Origin: Desulfosarcina ovata subsp. ovata
Lineage (GTDB): Bacteria; Desulfobacterota; Desulfobacteria; Desulfobacterales; Desulfosarcinaceae
Assembly (NCBI RefSeq): GCF_009689005.1
Contig: NZ_AP021879.1
Span: 5,489,724-5,553,723, forward strand
Length of the DNA: 64,000 nt
Direction: 5' to 3'
Below, piece after piece: positions 25,825 to 34,110 of this stretch; positions within the stretch are counted from its first letter, which is position 1, and every line of letters begins with the position of its first letter. The notes beneath the pieces are model-generated. The model did no database searches. It was not told where the DNA came from and saw only the letters and a program-made list of their open reading frames with translations. The position numbers and the translations under genes were made by a program.

Positions 25825-27834
25825 TCACACTTTGAACTGATCGACCATCTGTTTGAGGCTTTCCGACAGTTTGGACAATTCCTGGGCCGACAGGTTAACC
25901 TGGTTGCTGCTGGTGGACATTTCGTTCATGGAAACGCTGACCCCGGCGATATCCTGGGAAATCTCGGCCGATACGCTTGAACTCTGATTGACGTTCTCGT
26001 TGACCTCCTGGATTCCCTGGGAGGCCTGGGCCACGTTGGTGGCGATATCCTTGGTGGCCGCGGACTGCTCTTCCACGGCCGTGGCGATGGTGGCCACCAC
26101 GTCGTTGACATCGGTGATCACCTGGGTGATCTCGCCGATCTGGCCCACGGTCATATTCGTGGTGCCCTGAATACTCTCAATCTTCTCCTTGATGTCGCCG
26201 GTGGCCTCGGCGGTCTGCTTGGCCAGTTCCTTGATTTCGTTGGCCACCACGGCAAAGCCCTTGCCGGCCTCGCCGGCCCGGGCCGCCTCGATGGTGGCGT
26301 TCAAGGCCAGCAGGTTGACCTGCTCGGAAATGTCGGTGATGGTCTCGATGACCTTGCCGATGTCATTGGCCGCCGCACCCAGCTGATCCATGTTGGTGGA
26401 GGCGCTGGAGGCCTTGTGGGCGGCCTCGTCGGAGATGCCGCGGGCCTTCTCGGCATTTTTGGCAATTTCGTCGATGGTGGCGGACATCTCCTCTGCCGCG
26501 GTGGCCACCATATTGGTGTTGGTAGCGGATTGTTCCATGGCGGCCGCCACGTTGTTCGTGTTGGTGCTCATCTCTTCGGCGGCAGCTGAGACGGTGTTGG
26601 ATTTTTCAGTTACGGTTTCGATGCCCTGGGTCATCTGCTCGGAGATGGCGGACAGCTCTGTGGATGAGGAAGAGAGGGTCTCGACCCCGCCGGCGATATC
26701 CTTGATGATGCCCTGCAGCTTTTCGATGAAGGTGTTGAACCAGCGGGCCAAATCGCCGACTTCATCCTTGCTGGTCGCCTCAAGGCGCATGGTCAGGTCG
26801 CCCTCTCCCTGGGCGATGTCCTTCAAACCGGCCACGGCGGAATTGATGGGGTTGACGATGGACCGGCTGACCATCAAAATGACAACGGTCATGAGCGCGC
26901 CGGCGATAACCGCTACCAGGATATTCCAGTTGCGGATTGAATGTGACGCGGCCATGAATTCGGCCTCTTCCTGGGATACGTTGATCGCCCATCCGTTGAT
27001 GCCCACCGGGGCGAACCCGGCAACCTTGGCGACACCCTTGAGCACGAATCGTTCAACGCCGGTTTCGCCGGCCATCGTTCTGCGATTGAGGCTCGCCATC
27101 TCCTTAATTGTTGAGGTGTTGAGCTTAAGCACCAGGTCGTGGTTGGGATGGGCAAGGACGGTGCCGTCGCTGGAGAGCAGCACGCCATAGCCGGTGTTAC
27201 CGATTTTCCGGTTGACGATGACATCCGAAAAATAGTCGGCATTAATGACCAGCCCCATGACGCCGAGAAGTTCATTGCTTTTTGAGAAGATCGGGGCGCC
27301 GGTGGCCACGATTGGCTTACCGGTGGCCCGCGACAGAATCATTTCGCTGATGGCGGGCGCCTTGGTCTGTTGAACTCTTTGGAAAACGCTGTCATTGGCA
27401 ATGTTGATTTTTTTGTATGGCTGTCCATTTGATAGTACACCGGTATAAATATCGCCCTTTGTATCGGCGATGAACACCCCCTGATAGTGGCTGCGATTGC
27501 TCATTCTGTTGAACTGGGTCTTCAGCGCATGGAAGACATCGTCCACTTGTGCGCCGGCAGCCTCAACACCGGATTGTTTAACAGTTTCGGCAAGGGCGAT
27601 GATCCGTTTCTGGGACGCCATGGTGGTTGTTTTGTCCATTTCTGCCTGGAGTGTGTTTTCCGTCATTCGGGCAAGATCCGAGGTGACCCCCTGGACCTGT
27701 TCGGCGGCGAGATCGGACAACGCCGAATGGGATTTTGAAAAGGACAGATACCCGACAATGATCAGTGGAATCAGCACGGCAGAGAGGCCGCCGATGATCA
27801 GCCGCGAGGCGATGGAGTGCAGGTTCATCTTCAT
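25825..27834 (-). CDS. Chemoreceptor with a dCache-type sensor domain
   Basis: A 669-residue methyl-accepting chemotaxis protein, same length as and closely related to the one at 13168-15177. A membrane helix (LIIGGLSAVLIPLIIVGYLSF), a double-Cache-type periplasmic domain (YQGVFIADTKGDIYTG, GNTGYGVLLSSDGTVLAHPN), a second helix, HAMP and the signalling domain are all present. The C-terminus SESLKQMVDQFKV is shared by all three receptors here and carries no CheR-docking pentapeptide. The start ATG follows a TAAGGAGC ribosome-binding site. It ends 64 bp from the convergent PocR kinase. Confidence 0.92.
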   Translation of the reverse strand: MKMNLHSIASRLIIGGLSAVLIPLIIVGYLSFSKSHSALSDLAAEQVQGVTSDLARMTENTLQAEMDKTTTMASQKRIIALAETVKQSGVEAAGAQVDDVFHALKTQFNRMSNRSHYQGVFIADTKGDIYTGVLSNGQPYKKINIANDSVFQRVQQTKAPAISEMILSRATGKPIVATGAPIFSKSNELLGVMGLVINADYFSDVIVNRKIGNTGYGVLLSSDGTVLAHPNHDLVLKLNTSTIKEMASLNRRTMAGETGVERFVLKGVAKVAGFAPVGINGWAINVSQEEAEFMAASHSIRNWNILVAVIAGALMTVVILMVSRSIVNPINSAVAGLKDIAQGEGDLTMRLEATSKDEVGDLARWFNTFIEKLQGIIKDIAGGVETLSSSSTELSAISEQMTQGIETVTEKSNTVSAAAEEMSTNTNNVAAAMEQSATNTNMVATAAEEMSATIDEIAKNAEKARGISDEAAHKASSASTNMDQLGAAANDIGKVIETITDISEQVNLLALNATIEAARAGEAGKGFAVVANEIKELAKQTAEATGDIKEKIESIQGTTNMTVGQIGEITQVITDVNDVVATIATAVEEQSAATKDIATNVAQASQGIQEVNENVNQSSSVSAEISQDIAGVSVSMNEMSTSSNQVNLSAQELSKLSESLKQMVDQFKV

Positions 27835-28039
27835 AAAAATGCTCCTTAGCGATTTGGATTGAGTATAGGGTTCGTGTACGTAGACACAGGGACGTTACCT
27901 GAAAATTTTTTCAAAGATTACTATCGCCGGATGGCTTGGAGACTTAAGAAACAAAATATGCAGGGGACCGGGTGGGAAGAATAGGGTGTTTGTTTTTTGG
28001 GAACGGTGGCGGGATCGTTGCCCGGGCACGGCCGCCCCA

Positions 28040-28075
28040 ATGAAAACGGCGCGAGTGAGACCATTCGCGCCGTTT
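28040..28075 (-). terminator. Terminator downstream of pyrG
   Basis: An 11-bp perfect stem (AAACGGCGCGA at 28044-28054 with TCGCGCCGTTT at 28065-28075), with a T-rich tail on the minus strand, lies 20 bp past the pyrG stop. The rest of the 27835-28094 gap shows nothing recognisable. Confidence 0.8.
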
Positions 28076-28094
28076 GATGGTGTGTCTGGCGAGG

Positions 28095-29753
28095 TTATTG
28101 TTTTTTTATTTCCCGGTTGCCCGAATATTTCAAGGCTGCCGCGATGAAACTGCGGAACAGGGGATGCGGGGTCATGGGCCGGGACTTGAATTCGGGGTGA
28201 AACTGGCAGCCCAGAAACCACGGGTGCTTTTCGATTTCCACAATTTCGACCAGTTCCCCGGACGGGGCCATACCGGAAATCTTCAGGCCGGCCTCTTTCA
28301 ACGGTTCCAGGTAGGCATTGTTGAACTCATAGCGATGGCGATGACGCTCGGAAATGGTTTCGCTCTGGTAGGCCCGGTAGGCCAGGCTGTCCTTTTCCAG
28401 TTTGCAGGGGTACGCACCCAGGCGCATGGTTCCGCCCTTGTCGGAATGGACATCACGTCGCTGAATCGTACCGGATTTATCATCAAACCACTCCTCCATC
28501 AGATAGATCACCGGGTGCGGGGTGGTCAGTTCGAATTCCGTACTGTTGGCCTGGTCCAGGCCGGCCTGGTGACGGGCAAATTCAATGACCGCGATTTGCA
28601 TCCCCAGGCAGATGCCGAAATAGGGAATCTCGTTTTCACGGGCATACCGGGCCGCACAGATTTTTCCTTCCACGCCCCGCGATCCAAAACCGCCAGGTAC
28701 CAATATTCCGTCAACCCCCTCAAGGCTCATGCTGCAGGTATTGGCGTCGATGGTCTCAGAATCCACGAATTTCAGGTTGACCCGGGCACGGCTGGGAATT
28801 CCCCCGTGGGCCAGAGCCTCGTTGAGGCTTTTGTAGGATTCGGTGAGATCCACATATTTGCCCACAATGGCAATAGTCACTTCATAACTGGGCGACTGCA
28901 TGTTTTTGCAGAGGGTCTCCCAGTTTTCCAGGCGAGGGGCGCGGGTCCAGATATTGAGCAGCTCGACAATCTTGTTGTCCAGCCCTTCCTGGTGAAAGCA
29001 CAGGGGGCATTCATAGATGCAGTCGACATCCTTGGCGGTGATCACGGCGTCCGTATCCACATTGCAGAACATGGCGATCTTGCCTTTGATGTCGGGGCTG
29101 AGCAGGCGGTCGGTGCGACAGAGCAGAATGTCCGGCTGGATACCGATGCTGCGCAGTTCCTTGACACTGTGCTGGGTCGGTTTGGTTTTTACCTCGCCGG
29201 CGGTGGCGATATAGGGCACGAGGGTCAGGTGGATGTAGATGACGTTGTCTTTGCCCGCGTCGGTGTGAAACTGGCGGATGGCTTCCAGGAACGGAAGACT
29301 TTCAATGTCGCCGATGGTGCCGCCGATTTCCACGATAACCACATCCACCCCGTTGGATGACTTGCGGATGCTGTCCTTGATTTCGTCGGTAATATGGGGA
29401 ATGACCTGCACGGTACCGCCTAGGTATTTGCCCTGGCGTTCCTTGGTGATGACACTGTGGTAGATTTTTCCCGTGGTGTAGTTGTTGTCCTGACCGAGCT
29501 TGGCATGGGTGAACCGCTCATAGTGGCCCAGATCCAGATCCGTTTCGGTGCCGTCGTCGGTAACGAAGACTTCGCCGTGCTGAAACGGGTTCATGGTTCC
29601 CGGATCCACGTTGATGTAGGGGTCCAGCTTCTGGATGGTAACGGTCAGCCCCCGGCTTTCCAGCAACGCACCAATGGAGGCCGATGCCAGCCCCTTTCCC
29701 AGGGAGGAGAGAACACCTCCGGTAACAAAAATGTACTTCGTATCATACCCCAT
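28095..29753 (-). CDS. pyrG: CTP synthase
   Basis: Makes CTP from UTP, ATP and glutamine, the last step of de novo pyrimidine nucleotide synthesis. It has 552 residues, normal length. The N-terminal synthetase domain starts KYIFVTGGVLSSLGKGLASA and contains the P-loop and KLDPYINVDPGTMNPFQHGE. The C-terminal class I glutaminase domain has GGFGSRGVEGK, the nucleophile in FGICLGMQ, and the His-Glu pair in HPEF near the C-terminus. GAGG seven bases upstream supports the ATG at 29753. It lies downstream of eno and a periplasmic-protein gene in the same direction and ends at a terminator. Confidence 0.98.
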   Translation of the reverse strand: MGYDTKYIFVTGGVLSSLGKGLASASIGALLESRGLTVTIQKLDPYINVDPGTMNPFQHGEVFVTDDGTETDLDLGHYERFTHAKLGQDNNYTTGKIYHSVITKERQGKYLGGTVQVIPHITDEIKDSIRKSSNGVDVVIVEIGGTIGDIESLPFLEAIRQFHTDAGKDNVIYIHLTLVPYIATAGEVKTKPTQHSVKELRSIGIQPDILLCRTDRLLSPDIKGKIAMFCNVDTDAVITAKDVDCIYECPLCFHQEGLDNKIVELLNIWTRAPRLENWETLCKNMQSPSYEVTIAIVGKYVDLTESYKSLNEALAHGGIPSRARVNLKFVDSETIDANTCSMSLEGVDGILVPGGFGSRGVEGKICAARYARENEIPYFGICLGMQIAVIEFARHQAGLDQANSTEFELTTPHPVIYLMEEWFDDKSGTIQRRDVHSDKGGTMRLGAYPCKLEKDSLAYRAYQSETISERHRHRYEFNNAYLEPLKEAGLKISGMAPSGELVEIVEIEKHPWFLGCQFHPEFKSRPMTPHPLFRSFIAAALKYSGNREIKKQ

Positions 29754-29929
29754 AAAAAAACCTCAACCGTCCTTGTTTTTGCCCGGGTTACCCGGATTTG
29801 AGGGATTGCCTGTCGAGAAATTCGAACATTGACGCGTGGTTGCACCGAAGATGGCCCCTTCGGTGGTTGCGCTGCGTGGCATTTGAATTGCGTCAGCCTG
29901 TACCATATTTGCCTGTTCAGGAAAACCGG

Positions 29930-30796
29930 CTATTCAAATTTTTTCTGAAAGTCCTCCACGGCCTGCTGAACCGTATCGACCGCTTCCTGGTTCTGTCTCT
30001 GGGGGGCGCTGTCGGAAGGGGCAGCCGATGCCTTCAAGGCCTCCAGGTCCATCAGATCTGCCGGAACGGACGGGTTGGCCTCCAGTTCCGTCACGCGGAT
30101 TTCCCGAGCCAGGTGCCCGTTGATGTGGAACGTGATCTGATAGGGAAACCAGCTTTTTTGGACCGGTTGCCACTTGCGATAGTAAATTTCCATCCGGCTT
30201 CCGGGGACCACCAGCAGCAGCCGAACGGGGAAAAACGTTTTTTTGTCGATGGCCAGCTGGGATACGGATTCGTCGGGATAATCCGCCCCGATGACAAAAA
30301 CGACGCTCTGTTCAATCCGGCCAAGGCTGGAGATGTCCGTGTCAATCCCCAGTTGGCGGGCAGACTGCATCAGTTGGCCGCGAGTGCGGCTGCGCAGGAT
30401 GCCCTGGTATCGATCAAACGGGGATTCTCCAACGACGGTCCGGCCGTCAATAACGGTTAGTGATCTGCCGGCATAGACCAGATGCGTTCGTCGGATGCGC
30501 GTTGAAACGATATCGGAGCGAAACCGCAACGGCATCACATAGATGGTCGTCTCCTCAAAAATTGTCGGGGGGGTATCCGGCGTTTGGGGATAGATCAACA
30601 GCTTCTGGTGGCAGCGGAGGGTAGCGATGGCGCCCATGGCTTCGGCGGTATGCCCAAAAATCTGTGTGCTGTCGAGAACATAGGCACGGGCTGGCGGTGA
30701 TCCGACGGCCACGGTGAACACAACCGACAGGACAGCCCCAAGAAGGGCTGCCCGTATCGGTATCATGAGTTGTCGTGTCATGCGCTGGGGGTCCAT
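29930..30796 (-). CDS. Exported protein of unknown function (LolA-like fold possible)
   Basis: A 288-residue protein with a signal peptide (IRAALLGAVLSVVFTVAVG, then cleavage near PPARA), so probably periplasmic. The middle is a series of beta-strand-like segments (MEIYYRKWQPVQKSWFPYQI, FHINGHLAREIRVTELEANP), which recalls the LolA/LppX outer-membrane lipoprotein-sorting fold; this is an inference from pattern, not a firm match. The C-terminus is charged and glutamine-rich. Its start is 10 bp after the eno stop, so it is cotranscribed with eno. Alternative starts at 30781 and 30766 are possible, as none has a clear ribosome-binding site. Confidence 0.7.
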   Translation of the reverse strand: MDPQRMTRQLMIPIRAALLGAVLSVVFTVAVGSPPARAYVLDSTQIFGHTAEAMGAIATLRCHQKLLIYPQTPDTPPTIFEETTIYVMPLRFRSDIVSTRIRRTHLVYAGRSLTVIDGRTVVGESPFDRYQGILRSRTRGQLMQSARQLGIDTDISSLGRIEQSVVFVIGADYPDESVSQLAIDKKTFFPVRLLLVVPGSRMEIYYRKWQPVQKSWFPYQITFHINGHLAREIRVTELEANPSVPADLMDLEALKASAAPSDSAPQRQNQEAVDTVQQAVEDFQKKFE

Positions 30797-30805
30797 CCGG
30801 GAGGT

Positions 30806-32083
30806 CTAATCGCCGATAAAAATATCCTGGGCGAAACGCGCCCCTTGGCCGAGTGTTTCCTCGATGCGGATCAGCTGATTATATTTGGCGATGCGATCGG
30901 ACCGCGACAGGGAGCCGGTTTTGATCTGGCCGGCATTGACCGCCACGGCCAGATCGGCGATGAATGCATCTTCGGTTTCGCCGCTACGGTGGGAAATGAC
31001 CGTGGTATAGCCGGCCTGTTTGGCCATTTCGATGGCATCCAAGGTTTCGCTGACTGTTCCGATCTGGTTGAGTTTGATCAGAATCGAATTGGCGATGCCG
31101 TCATTGATGCCTTTGGCGAAGATGGTGGGGTTGGTGACGAAAATGTCATCGCCCACAATCTGGATGTACTCGTCAAGCCGTTCGGTGAGCACAACCCAGT
31201 TTTCCCAGTCCTGCTCGGCAAGGCCGTCTTCGATTGAGAGGATCGGATATTTTTCCACCAGGTTTTCAAAATAGTCGACCATTTCAACGGCAGTGAGGGA
31301 CTTGTTCTCACCCTTGAGAAGGTATTTTTTCTTTTCGTACAGCTCGCTGGCGGCCACATCCAGGGCCAGCCCCATATCCTTGCCCGGCGTGTATCCGGCG
31401 GCGTTGATCGCTTCCATGATAAAACTTAAGGCCTCTTCGTTGGACTTGAGGTCGGGTGCGAAGCCGCCCTCGTCCCCCACGGCCGTGCTGAGCCCCTTGG
31501 ACTTGAGAATTTTTTTCAAGGCGTGGAAGGTCTCGGCTCCCATCTGAATGGCCTGGGCCATGGTTTTGGCACCGAAGGGGACAATCATGAACTCCTGGAT
31601 ATCCAGGTTGTTGGCCGCATGGGCACCGCCGTTGACCACATTCATCATGGGCACCGGCAGGATGCGTGCGTTGATGCCGCCCAGATAGCGGAACAGGGGC
31701 AGGCCGAAGGCGTTGGCCGACGCCCTGGCGGCCGCCATGGAGACGCCCAGAAGGGCATTGGCACCCAATTTGGATTTATTTGCCGTGCCGTCCAGTGCCA
31801 GCATGCAGGCGTCCAGGGTCAGTTGATCGGAGGCATCCATGCCACGGATTTCATCGGCGATTTTCGTGTTGACATTGTTGACAGCGGTGACCACGCCTTT
31901 GCCGCCATACCGTTTGGCCCGGGTATTGCGCAGTTCGAGAGCCTCCCGTGTGCCGGTGGACGCGCCGGAAGGAACCGCTGCCCGGCCGGTGGCGCCACAG
32001 GCCAGCATGATCTCCACCTCAACGGTGGGGTTTCCCCGGGAATCCAGGATTTCTCTCGCTTTTACATCAATGATTTCCGTCAT
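30806..32083 (-). CDS. eno: Enolase
   Basis: Interconverts 2-phosphoglycerate and phosphoenolpyruvate in glycolysis and gluconeogenesis. It has 425 residues. The N-terminus is EIIDVKAREILDSRGNPTVE, the metal- and substrate-binding segments include GDEGGFAPDL and LSIEDGLAEQDWENW, and the signature ILIKLNQIGTVSETL followed by SHRSGETED is intact. ATG 32083 follows GGGGAAAAGC; a longer frame upstream is not conserved. It heads the eno-exported protein-pyrG group, all on the minus strand. Confidence 0.98.
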   Translation of the reverse strand: MTEIIDVKAREILDSRGNPTVEVEIMLACGATGRAAVPSGASTGTREALELRNTRAKRYGGKGVVTAVNNVNTKIADEIRGMDASDQLTLDACMLALDGTANKSKLGANALLGVSMAAARASANAFGLPLFRYLGGINARILPVPMMNVVNGGAHAANNLDIQEFMIVPFGAKTMAQAIQMGAETFHALKKILKSKGLSTAVGDEGGFAPDLKSNEEALSFIMEAINAAGYTPGKDMGLALDVAASELYEKKKYLLKGENKSLTAVEMVDYFENLVEKYPILSIEDGLAEQDWENWVVLTERLDEYIQIVGDDIFVTNPTIFAKGINDGIANSILIKLNQIGTVSETLDAIEMAKQAGYTTVISHRSGETEDAFIADLAVAVNAGQIKTGSLSRSDRIAKYNQLIRIEETLGQGARFAQDIFIGD

Positions 32084-32333
32084 GGTTGCTTTTCCCCATT
32101 GTCTGGTTTGCCGGGGCCACATCGGCTTTGCCGATGCCCTGCAAAAAATTTATGTTAAGTAATTATAGCATGTTAAAGGGATGGCAAATCTTCGTGGAAC
32201 ATGCCAGTTGCCGCTTGACAATTTAACGCCAAATGTTACTCTGCTTGCCCGGTGATGTCAAGAAATTGGCCGGAAATGGCCAGTGTAATCGCATTTAACT
32301 TTAAGCCGGTTTATTAGCATCCCCCTGGGGTTA

Positions 32334-32492
32334 GGCCGGCGGAAAGAAATAATTCCACCATCCTGCTTGTCTTTGTGCCCGTCTACTGCGTTGCCGCCAC
32401 CGGCACATATTCTCGATATGCACCGGTGACGGCGCCTTGTAGACGACCACAAATCCGTCGCGATCTGGGGGAATTATTTCTTTCCGCCAGCC
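32334..32492. mobile_element. Complete 159-bp palindromic MITE-like element
   Basis: Two arms of about 80 bp are inverted copies of one another. The outer ends share GGCGGAAAGAAATAATTCC exactly, and the centre is the palindrome ACCGGCACATAT / ATATGCACCGGT. The element is bounded GGC...GCC and flanked by TTA on both sides (32331-32333 and 32493-32495), a likely 3-bp target duplication. It has no coding capacity. It sits between eno and the small gene at 32524. Related copies are at 3563, 6551 and 58807. Confidence 0.85.
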
Positions 32493-32523
32493 TTAACGAA
32501 AGAAGCGAGATCGGGAACAACCC

Positions 32524-32937
32524 ATGCCTACAAAAACAAATGATTTATATACCACCGCCCACCTTTTCGTGGCCGCCGTACGTGTACTGGACCATCGGGA
32601 TGGCGCCCCGCCTTCCCTCAAGGCCGTCTGTGGTCAGCTGGCCTATTCGGAGGAGAAGGGGAGTTACCTGCTCAACCGGTTCAAGGAACTGGGGATTGTC
32701 GACACGGTGAAAAGCGGTTTCAATGATCGCATTGTGGTGGCCGACCATCTGGCCATCGAAGCATTGCCGCGCGATGCCGAAGAGAGCCGCCTGGAACAGG
32801 AGTTGAAAAAGTTCAAGCAGGGCAAAAACGCCATGCAGGAGAAGGTGGAGTCCATCAAGGCCCAGCAGAACCAGAAAAAGCAGGATCTTTTCGCCGAAAT
32901 CGAGAAGAAACTGAAACAGAAGATCGAAAAAAAATAA
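32524..32937 (+). CDS. Conserved small protein: winged-helix-like N-terminus plus coiled coil
   Basis: A 137-residue protein of no recognised function. Residues 5-75 look like a winged helix (HLFVAAVRVLDHRDGAPPSL, then AVCGQLAYSEEKGSYLLNRF, KELGIVDTV), a fold often used for DNA or protein binding. Residues 80-137 are a highly charged helix (ELKKFKQGKNAMQEKVESI) ending in lysines. GGGAAC six bases before the ATG supports the start. A mobile element lies directly upstream, and the gene converges on the Crp/Fnr regulator. Proteins of this shape are seen in deltaproteobacteria, but their role is not known. Confidence 0.75.
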   Translation: MPTKTNDLYTTAHLFVAAVRVLDHRDGAPPSLKAVCGQLAYSEEKGSYLLNRFKELGIVDTVKSGFNDRIVVADHLAIEALPRDAEESRLEQELKKFKQGKNAMQEKVESIKAQQNQKKQDLFAEIEKKLKQKIEKK

Positions 32938-32954
32938 AACTCCGCGAGTTGTTG

Positions 32955-33644
32955 CTATTCGGCCAGTTTTCCCGCGGCGGCCAGATCTTCCAGACCGAGG
33001 GGATCGAGAAGGCGGATCGTTTTCCCCTCCACCCGGATCAGATTCTGGGCGGTCATTTTGGCGAAGATTCGTGACAGGGTTTCGGGAATCGTACCCAGCA
33101 GGCTGGCCAGTTGGCCCTTGGAAATTTTCAGGGTCACCCGGTTGGCGGTTTCCTGCTCACTGGCCAGATAGATCAGGTAAGAGGCCAGGCGGGAAGGGAC
33201 CTCTTTCAGGGAGAGGTTCTCGATCTGCACGGTGAACTCTCTGAGGCGCATGGAAAGCTCGCCCAGCATGTTCATGGAGAGGGACGGGTGCCGGGCGATC
33301 AGGTCAACGAAGGCGCCGCGCGGCAAGAAGAGGATCCGGCTGCCCACCAGGGCCACGGCATTGGCCGGAAACCGACGGCCTGAGAAAACCGGTACCTCGC
33401 CAAAGGGGTTGCCCGGTCCGTAAATGTGCAGGATCTGCTCTTTTCCTTCCAGGGAAGTTTTGAAGATTTTTACCTGGCCGTCGGCGACGATATAGAACCC
33501 ATCGGCCGCGTCACCCTCCATAAAAATCGAATCCCCGCGTCCATATCTCCGCTCCACGGTAATGGCGCCGATTTCATCGAGCTGTTCAGACGACAGTCCG
33601 TTGAACAGGGGGATGATGGACAACGTCTTACGAATTAGCTTCAT
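32955..33644 (-). CDS. Crp/Fnr-family regulator, probable HcpR
   Basis: A 229-residue transcription factor: a cyclic-nucleotide-binding-like beta barrel (GDSIFMEGDAADGFYIVADG, GPGNPFGEVPVFSG), a dimerisation helix and a C-terminal winged helix whose recognition part is GQLASLLGTIPETLSRIFAK. No N-terminal cysteine cluster of the classic Fnr type is present. It is divergent from hcp, and the region between holds two TTGAC-N4-GTCAA palindromes, the sort of site described for HcpR regulators that sense nitric oxide in anaerobic deltaproteobacteria. HcpR is thus the likely identity, by context. An in-frame ATG at 33680 is an alternative start. Confidence 0.85.
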   Translation of the reverse strand: MKLIRKTLSIIPLFNGLSSEQLDEIGAITVERRYGRGDSIFMEGDAADGFYIVADGQVKIFKTSLEGKEQILHIYGPGNPFGEVPVFSGRRFPANAVALVGSRILFLPRGAFVDLIARHPSLSMNMLGELSMRLREFTVQIENLSLKEVPSRLASYLIYLASEQETANRVTLKISKGQLASLLGTIPETLSRIFAKMTAQNLIRVEGKTIRLLDPLGLEDLAAAGKLAE

Positions 33645-33711
33645 CTTTTTCCGTTTCTTCAAAAAAAGCTTCCGTTTCATTCAATTGCAACTAATTTATT
33701 TTATGGGTTTT

Positions 33712-33725
33712 TTGACATAAGTCAA
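33712..33725. promoter_or_regulatory. Putative HcpR operator (regulator side)
   Basis: The palindrome TTGACATAAGTCAA lies 68 bp upstream of the regulator's ATG. It fits TTGAC-N4-GTCAA and pairs with the site at 33967. Position suggests autoregulation. Confidence 0.7.
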
Positions 33726-33743
33726 GGCACATCGGGCGATCTT

Positions 33744-33902
33744 CCAGGGTAACCGCATTTGGAATGTTTCCTGTTTTTCGCGGTCAAGGACCGCTCCTAC
33801 ACGTTCTTACGATATGGCTGTTTAATGGGTTGCGTTGTAAGAGCTGGCCATGCCTGCGACAACGGTTTTCCATAGAGGTTGCCAAATGCGGTTACCCTGG
33901 CT
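33744..33902. repeat. REPIN-like element between two HcpR-type sites
   Basis: A 19-bp perfect inverted repeat, CCAGGGTAACCGCATTTGG (33744-33762) and its complement (33882-33900), bounds the element. Inside are two REP-like units in opposite orientation: CGCGGTCAAGGACCGCTCCT (33779 on) and GAGCTGGCCATGCCTGCGAC (33841 on). GATCTTCC occurs next to both ends (33738-33745 and 33903-33910), which may be a target duplication although the exact register is unclear. A partial copy is at 2034-2094. The remainder of the 33645-34110 gap holds only the two regulator sites. Confidence 0.75.
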
Positions 33903-33966
33903 GATCTTCCGTTAAACAGGGGCAAGCGCGATGACCATCGTACCCGTTAAAAAAAAATGGAAACCC

Positions 33967-33980
33967 TTGACTCAGGTCAA
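33967..33980. promoter_or_regulatory. Putative HcpR operator (hcp side)
   Basis: The palindrome TTGACTCAGGTCAA lies 130 bp upstream of the hcp ATG. It has the same TTGAC-N4-GTCAA form as the site at 33712. Confidence 0.75.
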
Positions 33981-34110
33981 GGCCAATCCAAATGCAAAAG
34001 GGTAAAAGATAGTCAACCGGCTGGGAAAAGTGTTTTGCAGCAATAAAAGTGAAACCGGCAAACCCAGCGATATGAACGATCGACAACCCCGCAACCAAGG
34101 AGGAGAAACC

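Noticed and set aside
27835..28094. Possible tRNA or small RNA gene
   Set aside because: Only the pyrG terminator hairpin is visible; no cloverleaf could be drawn.
28074..29360. 428-codon open frame antisense to pyrG
   Set aside because: It mirrors the high-GC third positions of pyrG, has low-complexity His/Gly-rich translation and no start site; pyrG is certain.
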